Shown here: positions 13,654 through 25,482 of the stretch, in pieces | Position numbering within the stretch: position 1 is the first letter of the stretch | Layout: each line of letters starts with the position of its first letter | NCBI GenBank assembly: GCA_027972325.1 | Contig: JAPMOS010000013.1 | Location: 702,501 to 766,500 of the forward strand | Length of the DNA stretch: 64,000 bases | Source of the DNA: Paratrimastix pyriformis | Taxonomy: Eukaryota; Preaxostyla; Paratrimastigidae | Direction of reading: 5' to 3' | Notes under the pieces: model-generated | Told to the model about the DNA's origin: nothing | What the model saw: the letters and a program-made list of their open reading frames with translations, nothing else | Databases searched by the model: none | Translations under genes and position numbers: made by a program

Positions 13654-16116
13654 ATGTCTGAACCGAAGCCAGTGGTTGAAGCTGTCCCTGAGGCCCCTGC
13701 TGCCGCCCCCGCCCCCGCCCAGGGCGAAGAGCCTCTGAGCAAGAATGCTGCAAAGAAGCTTGCGAAGGCCGAGGCTGCGGCAGCCAAGAAGGCTGAAAAG
13801 GATGCCGCCAAGGCCGCCAAGGCCGCTCAGGCACCGCCGAAGGAGAAGAAGCCCGAAAAGGAGGCTGCTGCAGCCGAGGAGGATGACGAGGAACAGGATC
13901 CTCGCGTCCGTCCTCGAACAACTTATATGGTTCATTGATTCCTCCCTTCAATCGATAGGCCTATTTTGAGAACCGTTGCAAGACTATCTTCGCGGATGGT
14001 CTTGAGCGCAGCCCCTTCTACCCCCATAAGTTCAATGTGACCATGAGGTCTGTCGGAGGCGGTCACCGCTGGACGATGATCTGAGGATGCCGTTCTACAC
14101 TTTTTTTTTGTTTAGTGTTCGTTCTTACATTGAGAAGTTCAACGAGATGCAGCCCGGCGAACATCGCGAATCTGAGATTGTCTCCCTTGGCGGTCAGTGT
14201 CTCCCTTCTCGGCACGCTGATTGGCTTAACACGGCTCCTCTCGACAGGGCGTATCATGTCCAAGCGCGCTAGTGGAGCCAAGCTTTACTTCTTCGATCTC
14301 TGGGATGACGGGACCCGTCTCCAGATCATGGCCGATGCCCGTGCCTTCCATGGGGACTTCGATACCTGCATGGCTCAACTCCGCCGCGGTGATATTGTTG
14401 GGGTCACTGGCTATCCCGGCAAGTCCCGTCGTGGGGAGCTGTCCATCTTCCCGAGCGAGATCCGCATCCTGTCGCCCTGCCTGCGGATGATGCCCCGCCG
14501 GCTGAAGGACGTCGAGATCCGGCACCGGCACCGGTACCTCGACCTGATCGTCAACCCCCAGAACAGGAACACCTTCATCACCCGCTCCCGGATCATCAAG
14601 ATGATCCGCAAGTTCCTCGACGAGCGCGACTTCATCGAGGTCGAGACCCCCACCATGAACGTCATCCCCGGCGGCGCCACGGCCAAGCCCTTCATCACCC
14701 ACCACAACGAGCTCAATATGGACCTGGTCCGCGCGCCCCCGCCCCTTCGGGTCCTGCGGGATGCCCCTGCCCGGCTCCGGTGTGCCCTTGGAGGATGATG
14801 ACACTCATAGGGACAGCTGATCCCACGTGATTGAGCAACCTGGGTTGGGTGCGTGGAGACACGCGCCCCGCTCTGACAATGGCATGCTCGTGCTCTGGCC
14901 CTCGCATCGGCAGCTCCCTCCTTTGCGGCTCTCCACCGGCGATACTTCATCCCTCCTCCCTCCCCCTCCCTCCCTCCCTCCCTCCCTCCCTCCCTCCCTC
15001 CCTCCCCTCCTCCCCCTCCCACGCACCTACAGTTCCTCCGCATTGCTCCGGAGCTGTACCTGAAGGAGCTGGTTGTCGGCGGGATGAACCGTGTCTACGA
15101 GATCGGTCGCCTGTGGCGTAACGAGGGCATCGACCTGACCCACAACCCCGAGTTCACCACCTGCGAGTTCTACGCGGCCTACCTGGACTACAACGACCTG
15201 ATGAACTGGACCGAGGAGCTCGTCCACGCCATGGTGGTCGCCTGCACGGGCGGCGAGGTCATCAAGGTCCACCAGAAGCCCTCCAAGGACGCCGAGGACG
15301 AGGCCGGCGCGGCCGCTACGCCCGAGATCGAGATCAACTTCGCCCGGCCCTGGCCCCGGCTCTCCTTCATCCCCGCCATCGAGGCCGGCATTGGCGAGAA
15401 GCTCCCCGAGGACCTCTCGGCCCCCTCGACCAACGAGTTCCTCCGCGACCTCTGCCGCCGCAAGGGCGTCGAGTGCCGCCCGCCCCTGACCACCGCCCGC
15501 CTGCTGGACAAGGTCTGGGGGGGAGCAGGGGATAGGCTGCCTGCCTTGTGGCCTTTCCTCGATCCCGCCATCGGAGCCGGAGCTGAACCCTTCTCTTCTT
15601 CTTTGCCTTTGCCTTTCCGCTTCCGGCGCGCAGCTCTGCGAGAAGTTCGTCGAGTCGCAGTGCAGCACCCGGCCCACCTTCATCTGCGACCAGCCCGCCA
15701 TCATGTCGCCCCTGGCCAAGTACCACCGCGCCAACCCCCAGTGGACTGAGCGCTTCGAGCTGTTCGTCAACCAGACCGAGGTGTGCAACGCCTACACCGA
15801 GCTCAACAACCCGCTCGTCCAGCGGCAGCGCTTCGAGGCCCAGGCCGAGGCCAAGCGGCAGGGCGACGATGAGACCGGCTTCGTGGACGAGACCTTCCTG
15901 AGCTCCCTCGAGTACGCCCTGCCCCCCACGGGTGGCTGGGGCTTCGGCATCGACCGGTTCACCATGCTGCTGACCGGCCAGCAGACCATCCAGGAGGTCA
16001 TCCTCTTCCCCACCATGCGCCCCAACGCCGGCAACAGCACCACCCCCGCTGCCACCTCGACCGCTCCCGCCGCCGCGCCCGCCGCCGCGCCCGCGCCCGC
16101 TCCCGCCACCAATTAA
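13654..16116 (+). CDS. KARS: Lysyl-tRNA synthetase, cytosolic, class II
   Basis: Charges tRNA-Lys. Six exons (13654-13905, 13959-14047, 14116-14192, 14248-14726, 15033-15512, 15634-16116) give 619 residues, the size of eukaryotic LysRS, and every junction keeps frame. N-terminal Lys/Ala-rich tRNA-binding helix ([20 protein letters not shown]), then the anticodon-binding OB fold ([20 protein letters not shown]), then the class II core: [17 protein letters not shown]-type block [20 protein letters not shown], motif 2 [30 protein letters not shown], and motif 3 [12 protein letters not shown]-terminus Ala/Pro-rich. Donors GTCCGT, GTCTGT, GTCAGT, GTCCGC, GTCTGG. The 306-bp fourth intron holds (CCCT)n at 14955-15015. 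No mitochondrial presequence. GC content rises visibly from exon 1 to exon 6. Confidence 0.98.
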
Positions 16117-16974
16117 ATGTGGTCGTGCGCCATTTTCTTCTCTTCCCCTTTCCCTTGCTTTTTTTTTTTTGAATGCAAAAGCACTTGTGCTGTCGTTGCT
16201 TCGTTTCGCTCGACAGGGAGTTCGGTGAGAGAGTCGTCGGACCCCCGAACAGTCAGGGAAAAACACCAGACAATGTGGTCCAGGATTTTGCCGGAGTAAA
16301 AAAAGAGCACGCATGAGTGGAATGGAGGCCTGGCTTCTTTCCCACCTCGGCTCCTCAGACGACCCACAACATTATTTAAGCCAAAAACGGAAGGGTTGTT
16401 GCTGAGTCCGCGGTCATGTGAATGAGAAGGTCTGACCCGAACGGCCTGCACCTGCCTGGTAATTTCGGTTGCCGGGTTGGGTTTGAAAAAAAAAAAATGA
16501 CCCGAACGCCCCAAAGCCTGTGTCCCAAGTGGGTCATGCATCTTCGGTAGTCTTCTCGAGTCCGGGGATTTTCCGCCTTTTCGGCTTTTTTCTGGTCGAC
16601 CCCAACTTAAACGGTGAGTGGGTAAAACTTTTCTTTTTGGACATTTCTTGAAATCTAATCTAATCCTCTATCGTCCTTTCAATTTCGTATCGCTCTCCTC
16701 TTTCTTTCGCAGTCCCCTTTCCTTCACCTCCTTCTTCGTTCTTCTCCGGCAATTGCCCCGCCTCCTCCTTGACTCGGAGTAGAGCGTGCACCCCCCGGCA
16801 GGTGGGACACCAACGGCAGGCGAGTTTTGGCATCGCACGGACGATGGTTAATATTTTCCATTTTTCACTCCTCCTCCCTTTTAACGCAATGCCTCTTCGA
16901 CTAGGCGTCGGGTGAAACACGGCTGCCTTTGTCAGATCAGGCCGGAGCGCTTGAAGGCCTGGCGTTCCTCTTTT
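16117..16974. other. Intergenic spacer, no gene seen
   Basis: Relatively AT-rich spacer between KARS and the AAA ATPase gene, with homopolymer runs (T at 16160-16170, A at 16485-16496) and C/T-rich stretches around 16680-16750. Open frames here are short and show no protein-like composition. It must contain the KARS 3' end and the AAA gene promoter. Confidence 0.5.
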
Positions 16975-19900
16975 ATGTTTCGCGGCTCACCACTCGATTA
17001 CAGGCTGCGCATGCGAGTCCCTTTTTCTCGTTTCTTGCGAGCCCGATCATTTTTCATTATCTGATCTTCCCCAATGTATCCCCCACTTCCACAGGCAGCT
17101 CTGCTACTCTCGGGTCTTTGCCACCAACTTTTTCTTCCCATCATTGAACATCTTCTCCCTCAGGTCGGGCTCAGCAGTCTCGTCATGTTGCGCCGGAGAG
17201 GGCTGAGCACCCCGTGGCGGGTGGAGCGGATGATGACCTCGGGCGGCCCGCAGCCCGATGGTGCACGCCCGGACCCGGGGGCGAGAAGCAGTGTGGCATT
17301 GGCACTCGTTACGCCGACGACTCACTTGCACCTCTCATTGAGCCCGTTCTCATTGTCCTCCGAAAGCTCGGCACCCTCGCCCTCGCCCTCGACCGCGATG
17401 ATCTATGGGGCCTTCCACGGCTGGGAAAGGCAGGTCTTCGAGGCGCGCTCCCACTTGGTGTCGGCCTTTGGGTCCGAGGGGCTGATTGATCCCACATCAA
17501 CTCCTGACCGGACACGGGAGGGGCACCGCCGGCCTGTGATAGGCCTCCTGATCTGCGGAGGGGCCGGCGTGGGGAAGACCACTTTCGCCAGGTCTGGAGG
17601 CCCACCATGCGGCTCTGCACCATCTCTTTATATCACGGATACTGCTGTGGGGGTGGGTGGGACGTGCCCAGGGCCATGGCGCGGGATGCCCAACTCCATT
17701 TCGGGGCGACCGTGTCCTGGGTGAGCAGCCCCCTCGAAGGATCCGCCAACCCCGCAGGTCTGCCGCCGCCTCCTCCTCCTCCTCCTCCTCCTCCTCCTCC
17801 TCCTCCTCCTCCTCCCCACCCCCCTCTATCCCCAAGCCTGGTGAAAAACGTACGAATTCTCAAACTTGTCTCAAACCGAGAATTCCGAGCGATGTACCAC
17901 CGCTCGGAACGTCATCCCCAAAAGAAGAGACGTGTCCTTGTTATTCTGACGAGCACGCAGAGTCCAGGGCACATCAACCGGCCCTTCCATAAATTGCAGG
18001 GTGGCCCATCGCCCGCCGTGAGATCAACTGATTAGAGGGATGGCGGCTGGTATTGGGGGACATACTGGGGAGCGACATACTGTGGGTTTCCCGGGAACGG
18101 GGCCATCCCAGGGGCAACCTCTGTCTTCAGGCCGCTGGCAGCGGGGTTGGAGGCAAAGGATGCCATGGGCATGGGCATGGGCATGGGCATGAATTGCTGT
18201 TGCGGAGCGGGCTGGGGCGGCATTGCGCCGGGCTGCACCATGGCGGGCTGCACCATGGCGGGCTGCACCATGGCGGGCTGCATCATGGCGGGTTGGGTTG
18301 GCATCGGAGCACCCGGAACCATCCCGCCCTGGTAGCTCATGGGCATCACGGTCGGACCCGTCCCCACAGCAGTCTGCCCAAAGGAGACGGTCACCTGCTG
18401 CTGCAGGAGCTGCGGCGCATGGGTGCGCACCCACGTCTGGTGCCAGAGCTTCATGTTCTATCGATGGAATGGGTGATCAAGATGTGTCACATCAGAAATT
18501 CGCACGTACCTGGTAGATCTGGGGCCGCAGAGTGTTGGAGGAGTAGTTCGTCATGTTGATGACCTTGCCACTGACATGCTGGAAAGCAATCCGAAATGTC
18601 GCACCGTGCTTGCCATAACTGGTCCTGAAAAGAACAAAAAAAACTTTCGGATCCCGCACCTTTTTTTTTTTACAGACAGCCAAAGAACATCAACAATTTC
18701 TTGAAGGGGATAGCGTTCCTGCAGCAGCGTTGCGAGAAAATTGGTATTAAAAAAAAACAAAAGAGAAAACAAGACCTTCTTCACGTTTTGGCAGCATTGG
18801 TAGACCGGGAACGGATGACGTTCGATTTCCAATGTGCCCTGTTGTTCATCCAAAGTGCAAATGCTCTTGCCACCAAGAGCTGCCAAAAGGAATCCCATGA
18901 GAACAAAAACGCCACCGGCGGCGAAGATTCCAACGTAGGCTACCCAGAAACCGGTGACGGCGCCAAGCAAGATTGCGATGGCCAGCATGGCAATGCCCAG
19001 TACCCCAAAAACGAAGAAAAATATATATCCAAAAATATGGTTGGACACTTCTTGGACCATTCGACGCGGGAGTTCAACTTGCATGATGGTGTGGTGGCGT
19101 TTATTTTTTCTTCTCCAGGGGGTTGGTGCGACTCTTCCCACCAGTTTTGGGGTTTTTTTTTTTGACGACGCAGGCCACCCTAGCCACCAGTCACACGAGG
19201 GTTTCCCGTTGCATTGACGGAAATAATGCTCACGAGGATTTCTTTTTTCCTGATCTGATCCCGACCGGCTTAAAGATAAATTTGGGGCTCTCCTCGAGAG
19301 GGTTCGGAATCAGGCGACGGCGGCCGATCCTCCGATTCGGCATCTCGTTGTTGTGGATAATGCGGATCTCTTGTTTCGACTTGAGGCGGAGGTCTGCTTT
19401 CGTCTTTTTCATCTCTGCTGATTCCGTCTCCCCTAGTCAGGTCAAACTCTGAAACGGCTCATCCAGTTTATGGACACGCCAACTATTGCACCAGTCTGTT
19501 CCACAACCCCTTTATGGTTGGGCTTCATCGCCACTGCTGGCGTTTAGGTTCTCGTTCTCGCGCTCGCCCGTTGTCTGAACCCGGCAGAACTCTCGGTGGA
19601 AAGCGCCCCGCCAGGTGCCAGCTCATTTCGGTCTGTTCTCGGTCTGCCTTCGTACCCCCATCTTACGATCAACACTCCCAGCCGGGCGAACCGATTCGAT
19701 CGGTACATTGCCCTCGTGCCTCCTCCGCCATCCGAGCGGGCCCGCATCTTGGGCGACCTTCTGACGGCCTTGCCGGGGGCCCGTGTAGACTCCCTCCAGA
19801 CTGCCAGCAGTATGGCCAAGGTCTTCGCATCGAATCCTCCAGCAGCTGTCATGCGTTTCGGCTTGCACAGCTCCTCCCCGGGGCCACGGCCCGCGACCTG

Positions 19901-21619
19901 AGCCGGGCTGTTGTGCTGGCCTATGCCATGGCCACCTCCTCCAGTGGCCGGGCCCCAGGGCCGACCACTCCCGGTCCTCTTGGAGAGCCTGCTGTGCCCA
20001 TTTCCGGTCCCACCACAGCGACGCCCGTTCCTCTGCCCCCACCCGAGCTTGGGGTGGCCCTGGGGGAGGCCAACGGGGAGTGGGCCTGCCGGCAAATGGG
20101 ACGGCGCTCTCTTGATGTTCCGGCCTTCTTGCCGCCTGCCATCCCCGGCCCGGGCCCGGGCCCCTCTGCTCGAGGGTCCAGCCTCTGGGGTGCGCGCATC
20201 GGCGGCTACGCGACCGTTCGGAAATCCCTCGAAGAGCTCGTGGTCCGCCCCCGTCCCCATCCTGGGGCCCCGATGCCGCGCCCGGGTGGGTCTGCCTTCG
20301 TGTCACCTGACCTCTGGTCACCCGCCCGTTTCCGGCGCTCCTGGCAGGGCTGGGCGTTGCAAGGAGCGGACGCCTTGAGCCGAATGGGCCTGGCGCCTCC
20401 GTCGGGCATCCTACTATATGGGCCCTCGGGCTGCGGCAAGAGCCTCCTCGCCGCTGCGCTGGCCGCCCGCTGCCAGGCAAACCTCTTCCTGGGCCATAGG
20501 TCTGCCGGCTACCGACCTCTGTGCTCCCTTTTTCGACCCGCGTGCGTGTCCACCCCCGTGCAGCTGGCTCATTTCTTTTTCGTTCGTGTCGCGGCAGCTC
20601 GACCCTCTTCACGCGCGAGCTGGGCGGCACGGAGGCCAACATCCGGTCGCTCTTCGCTCGGGCCCGGGCCCGCACCCCGGCCCTGGTGGTCCTGGAAAGC
20701 CTCGAAGTGCTCGCCCCAAGGCGCGGTCCGCACGCCGATCCCTGACCGCACGCCCTGTCCATCCACGCCAGCCCCCAGCCCATCCCGCCCCGTCCCTCTG
20801 TGCCGGATCCGCTTTCACACCCTGCCCCTCTGGTCTGTCGTGGTCGCCTCCGTGGCGCTGCCGGTCGCCGGTCGCCGTCGCCCTGGCCTCGCATTGCAGG
20901 GGGCGATGCCGACGTGCACACGCGAGCCCTCTGCCAGCTGCTGACCGAGATGGACGGCATCCAGCACGCCGGGGGCGCCGGCACGGGGGTGATGGTCATC
21001 GGCTGCACGGCCCTCCCCTGGGCCGTCGACCCGGCCCTTCTCCGACCCGGTCCGCCTCCCCGCATTGCCCACGACGATCCAACGCTCACGGGCCGCCCCG
21101 CAGGACGCCTCGAGCATCACCTGCTGGTGGGCCTGCCCTCGCGGCCCGACCGGGTCGACATCCTGGGGCAGCTCGTCCCCGGCGCCCCCGCGGACCTGCT
21201 GGCCGAGCTGGCCCAGCGCACGGAGGCCTTCACCCCCGCCGCCTTGTGCAGCCTGTGCAGGTCTCAGCCCAGCCCCAGCCCGCTGCGGCGCCTGTTTATC
21301 CCCTCGATCGTCCTCGTCTCCCCGCACGATCTGACATGGACCGCCGTCGCTTGCATCCTCCCTTAGAGAGGCGGCCCTCTGCGCCTTCCGGGAGCGCGCC
21401 GCCAGCGAGGCGAAGGCGAAGGGCGAGGCGACGGGGCCGGGCGATCACTCTCCCCCTCCCCCTCCCCGCCGCCCGCCCGGGCAGCACACGCCCGCCGCGA
21501 GTGGCGCCCATTTCGGGGCAGCGCTGAAGGCCTTGGCGGCCTTTGGGGCGGCCGACCCGGGGGCCGAGGAGCCCTTCCGGCAGTGGAGCAGAGCCGCCTC
21601 GGCCCCAGCCCCGCCATGA
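16975..21619 (+). CDS. Tandem-AAA (type II) ATPase with altered Walker B motifs; PEX1/PEX6- or AFG2-like
   Basis: Two AAA modules in one protein. Probable start MFRGSPLDYRLRMR (16975), donor GTCCCT, second exon at 17095. First module: Walker A LLICGGAGVGKTTFAR (near 17550-17590), ARDAQLHFGATVSW, then an intron 17758-19275 that joins in phase to DKFGALLERVRNQA and Walker B HLVVVDNADLLF; sensor-1-like FIAT; NRFDRYIALVPPPPSERARI; TARDLSRAV. Second module: MGLAPPSGILLYGPSGCGKS, ELGGTEANIRSLFARARART, Walker B position LVVLESLEVLAPRRG, DPALLRPGRLEHHL, CREAALCAF-like end. The catalytic DE is DN in the first and ES in the second module, so hydrolysis may be weak or lost. The 1,518-bp intron contains a complete gene on the other strand. 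Exact family undecided: the first module looks PEX1-like, the second AFG2-like. Confidence 0.8.
17758..17820 (+). repeat. (CCT)n at the 5' end of the large AAA intron
   Basis: The intron starts GTCTGCCGCC and runs directly into about 17 CCT triplets (17764-17815). AG-free on the sense strand. Confidence 0.85.
18032..19084 (-). CDS. Two-TM membrane protein with PH-like domain, nested in the AAA gene intron
   Basis: Not recognised as a named family. Start at 19084: MQVELPRRMVQEVSNHIFGY, then two hydrophobic helices (IFFFVFGVLGIAMLAIAILL and AYVGIFAAGGVFVLMGFLLA) making a hairpin. After this comes a beta-rich stretch, CTLDEQQGTLEIER ... RYPLQEIVDVLWL ... SYGKHGATFRIAFQHVSGKV, which resembles the PH-like fold seen after paired TM helices in bacterial proteins. 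The tail is Pro/Met/Gln-rich with near-identical AMVQP units and ends at TAA 18032-18034. Introns have donors GTCTTG, GTCTGT and GTACGT and T-rich bodies. It lies wholly inside the plus-strand AAA intron 17758-19275. First exons are much less GC-rich than the surrounding gene. Confidence 0.75.
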
Positions 21620-21739
21620 TCCACAACAATGACGATGCCGATCCCTTCGGAACGCCCCTCTGTTGCCGCCCAGGGCGGGAGGAAGGGCATGAGGGAGGCG
21701 CGCCCCAGTCCTCTGGCGGGCGGGGGTGGAGCCTTGCAG

Positions 21740-23127
21740 TCATTCGGCCAGCTCGAAGAAGGCCCGCAAAGCTGCCGGGCCAAATGAGAGAAGATGCACA
21801 TCGTCATCATCCTGAGCAACCCCACGGCGGGGAGGGGATCGGGGGCGGGATGGGGGGGAGGGCGCCGACAGACAGATGTGGTCCGAGGGGAACTGGTCGC
21901 TGGGCAGGGCGTGCTGCAGGGCCAGCTGCTGGTGGGGCGGGATCCCCAGGACCCCCACGCACCGGAGCTGGGACGGGGGAGGCTCGGAGGGTGGGGGCCC
22001 GCCCTGCAGCGGAGCGGCCCGAGAAACGACCGGCACTGGAGGGTCCGCCATGGGCGAGGCCGTCGTGGCCGTGGCCGTGGCCGAGGACGGGGCGGCCCCC
22101 CGAGCGGGCGGGGGGGCAGAGTGGAAGATGTAGTCCAGGCAGCCCTGCAGACCCCGACCCGTGGATGGGCACACCAAGACAGCAGCTATCAGTCCAAGGG
22201 TCCTGGGGCCGGGTGCGGGGTGCGGGGTAGCCTGCGTGAGCGGGTGGCTGGGGCGGCGGGCCTTGAACTCGGTGTAGTTGGTCCAGGGCGGCTCGGCCCC
22301 CAGCACCTCCGCCATCCCGCTGCGGAAGGGCAGTACCGGGCCCCAGCCCGCACCCAGGGGGCCCGTGGGGGCGCAAACGGGGGGCAGTGGCCCGAGGGCA
22401 ACCGCCTCGGGCTCGGCGGTGAGGAGCCGGTAGACGGGCTCGATGGGCTGCCCCAGCGGCCCCCAGCGGCCCCCAGCGGCCCCACCAGCCAGCCGGTGAG
22501 CAAAGGCCAGAGGCGTGCCGGGGGGGGGGGGGGGGGGGGGGCGGGGTTTCGACCGACCTGCGAGTTGAAGTCTCCGCAGAGGATGGCCCCGCAGTCGCGG
22601 CAAGGGCACGGGGGCGCCTCGTCCCCCAGGCGGCTCAGGACGGCCGCCCGGAAGGATTGCAGCGCCCACACCAGGAAGCGGGCCTGTTCCTGCTTCACGT
22701 CGCTGCGATGGCCCGAAATGGAGGCCGCCCCACGAGTGGAAAAGGGCCACGAAAGACCGAGCAATCAACGACACGAAAGACCGAGCAATCAACGACACAC
22801 GAAAGACCGAGCAATAAACGACACACGAAAGACCGAGCAATCAACGACACACGGAACGCGGAACGCGGGGGGAGGCACCAGGCGGGGTGGGCAGACCTGC
22901 AGCGGGGGTCCCAGAAGAGATGCGTGTTGGCCACGAAGAGCAGCCGCCTGGGGGTGGCCGCCTCTCTCGGGGCCCGCGGCTTCAGGCCCACAAACCGGAA
23001 GGCCTGCAGGGGCGGCGGCCCGGCGGGAGGGGTGGCCTCGGGCCCGGAGAGGGCTGGCGGTTGGGCGTTAGGGGTCGCGGGCAGTGAGGAGGTTGGGCCG
23101 GGGGTGCGGGCCGGGGTGGATGGGCTT

Positions 23128-23172
<45 letters not shown>

Positions 23173-24392
23173 GCCGGGGGGGCTGGGCTGGGGGCTGGGC
23201 TGGGGCCGGGCTCTGAGGGAGGCACGACGGAGGGACGGGAAGGGAGCTGGAGGGAACCGCCTGTATGGCGCTCGCCCGTGGAGGCTGCGGCAGGGGCGGG
23301 GGCCGAGAAGGCTTCTGGGCGAGGTCGCCCAGGTCCGCCAGCAGACGGAATGGGTTGCCCCTGGGCGGGGCGCCCCCGGCCTCCTTGCGGGGTTTCTTCT
23401 CCTTGCGCGAGGGCTGCCCAGGCGCCTCGTCCTTGCTGCCCGGCTGGGGGGGGGTCCCGGCTGGGGCTGGCGGTGAGGTCGAGACGGCGGGCGGGGAGCT
23501 CGGGGCCAGGACCGGGGGCGCCGCCAGGGGGCCGACCAGCTCCATGGCGAAGAGCTGCCCGATGTTGTCCCGCTCCATCCGCTGGCAGCCCTCGGTGCCC
23601 GGGGCCAGGCCCAGCATCCGGGCCACGTCGTTCAGCTCCACCGCACATTCGGCGACGCAGTGCAATCTGCAGAACCCCACACCCACCCACGTGCACATCA
23701 ACACCCACGTGCACACCGAGTGCCCGACGGGCATACGCAGACGCCGCGACCGGGCGGATCTTGCGAGGAAAGGCTCGCGGAAAGCGGCAGCCAGCCATCA
23801 CCCGCCCTCCCTCCCTTCCCCCTCCCCTCCCCTTCCCTCCCCCTCCCCCCCCTCCCCTTCCCTCCCCCGGGGCTCTGCGCACCCACCCAAGGTGCCGAGC
23901 GGACGGACCGGCTGCGCCGATAGAAGAAGGCGCACCCGTCGCTCTTGCTCTTGCGGGCGCTGGTGCGCTGTTTGAAGATGCCTTCCCACTCCCGACCGAG
24001 GGATGCCCGCAGTTCCGCGAAGAAGTCCACTTCCTGTGCGGCCGAGAGGCCCATCCAAGGCAAACGAGGCAAACGAGGCAAACGAGGCAAACAGATGACG
24101 GGAACGAGACCCACCGCGCCGCACAGGCCTGCAGGAGCATCATGTCGCTGCTGTGGCCCCAAAGTTCGTCGATGATCCGTCCAATACGTGCCTTTCGATT
24201 GAGCGCTTGTTTTGTGGCATACGGAAAAACTTTGTGAGCGACGTACGTTTGAGCCAAGCAATTGTACGTTGTGATCGATAGATGATGGGGCACCGGGCGT
24301 CCCTCGCGATAAATGACCTGCGACTGTCTTTGTGTCAAGAAATCAACCGGCTTCTCCTTCTCGGCTGGGGCGGCCGTCTGTTTTGGGTCCAT
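21740..24392 (-). CDS. CCR4/nocturnin/Angel-type exonuclease (EEP superfamily)
   Basis: Endonuclease/exonuclease/phosphatase fold enzyme of the CCR4 group, probably an mRNA deadenylase or 3' exoribonuclease. Start MDPKQTAAPAEKEKPVDF at 24392. Motifs in order: ITTYNCLAQTYV; FPYATKQALNRKARIGRIID; LLQ-EVDFFAEL (catalytic Glu, across an intron); RKSKSDGCAFFYRR; ERDNIGQLFAMEL; LLFVANTHLFWDPR; GAILCGDFNSQ; PWTNYTEFKA with GCLDYIFHSA; and the active-site end LPSDQFPSDHICLSA. A Pro/Ser-rich insert with (CTCGGG)n lies between about 22990 and 23520. Donors GTCCGT, GTCTGC and GTCGGT; the first intron (24128-24034) begins GC, not GT. Stop TGA 21740-21742. Converges with the AAA gene (121 bp between stops). 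All metal-binding Asp/Glu/His blocks are present, so likely active. Which subfamily (CCR4, Angel, nocturnin, PDE12) is unclear. Confidence 0.85.
22516..22855. repeat. Poly-G tract and about 28-bp tandem repeat in EEP-gene introns
   Basis: Poly-G at 22520-22541 (poly-C on the gene's sense strand), and four copies of a unit ACGAAAGACCGAGCAATCAA with short linkers at 22742-22855. The second array sits between the exon ending WDPR and the exon starting SDVKQEQ. Its sense strand (TTGATTGCTCGGTCTTTCGT) contains no AG. Confidence 0.8.
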
Positions 24393-24451
24393 TCCGGAGG
24401 AGCCGAGAGATCCACAGGAAACCTGCCCACGGCCGGAAAAGAGGCGCGATT

Positions 24452-25434
24452 TCACCGCGACTTTTGGCAGAGTGCTGTTTGATTTTTACAGGCGAACTCG
24501 CATTTTGTGTACCCGGCTTCGGTCTTCCCCTTCGAGTTCGTGTATTGCTGCCGGCATTGCTGCATGCAGGCCTCATGCTCCGCCACGCAGTCCCGTTTGG
24601 CAGGGGACACTGCGGCAGGAACCGCAGGGACCTGAACTTGGGGTGCGCTAGCGGTGGGAGTCGTGGCGCCGACGGCGACCTGTTGGTTCTTGGCGGTGGT
24701 CGCCGGGTCGTAGCCGATCACGTCCACGCAGCGCAGCACGGCCCTGTCGCACCGGTCCAGGCACCGGGTTTGCTGAGCGTCACACTCGGCCAGACAACTT
24801 GCGCTCCCCTAGAGATCGCGCGATCCGAAAAGTGGGAATGTGAAACCAAACACGACAAGTGGGGCTCGTGAAGACCTTGCACTTGGGAGCGCAGTCTCCG
24901 GTGTTCTGCTGAATGCACCGGCTATTACAGACTTGGTACCGATCCTGCGCCATGAGCAGCGAGCGCCCAAAGGGCCATCGTCGGATGAGCGCGTTGCAAA
25001 GGGCAGCCCATCGGATGGGGCGGCAAGCCGGGACAGACCTCACAACTACCCGAAGCAGGCACGCCGTTATTCCCGCTGGAACTGGAAGTCGCCGGTTTCG
25101 TCTGGGCCGCCGACTGTGCCTGGGGTGTGGCTAGGACCGCGGGAAGTGCCGTCCCGGAGGCGCTGCTGGGAGCCGAGCTGGCGGCCTGCTGCTGGGCCTG
25201 CAGGAGGCACCCCAATAAGACCGCGTCACAGCGTGCGATGCACTGGGCGCCCGTCGCAGTGGCGCTGCAGTACTGGACGCAGAGCGGGCCCGTGGCGGGC
25301 GTGTTGGTGCTGATGGAGCAGAGGCCCTGACACCCCTCGGCATCCCGGTTGCAGGCGTCGGCACACTGGGTCCGCGAGGCCACGCAGACGGCAGTCTGGT
25401 CGGCGGCAACAGAAAATTGGCGGGGCGCTGGCAT

Positions 25435-25482
<48 letters not shown>

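Noticed and set aside
22742-22855. 28-bp repeats as a mobile-element terminus
   Set aside because: Simple tandem copies in an intron, with no transposase, inverted ends or target duplication nearby.
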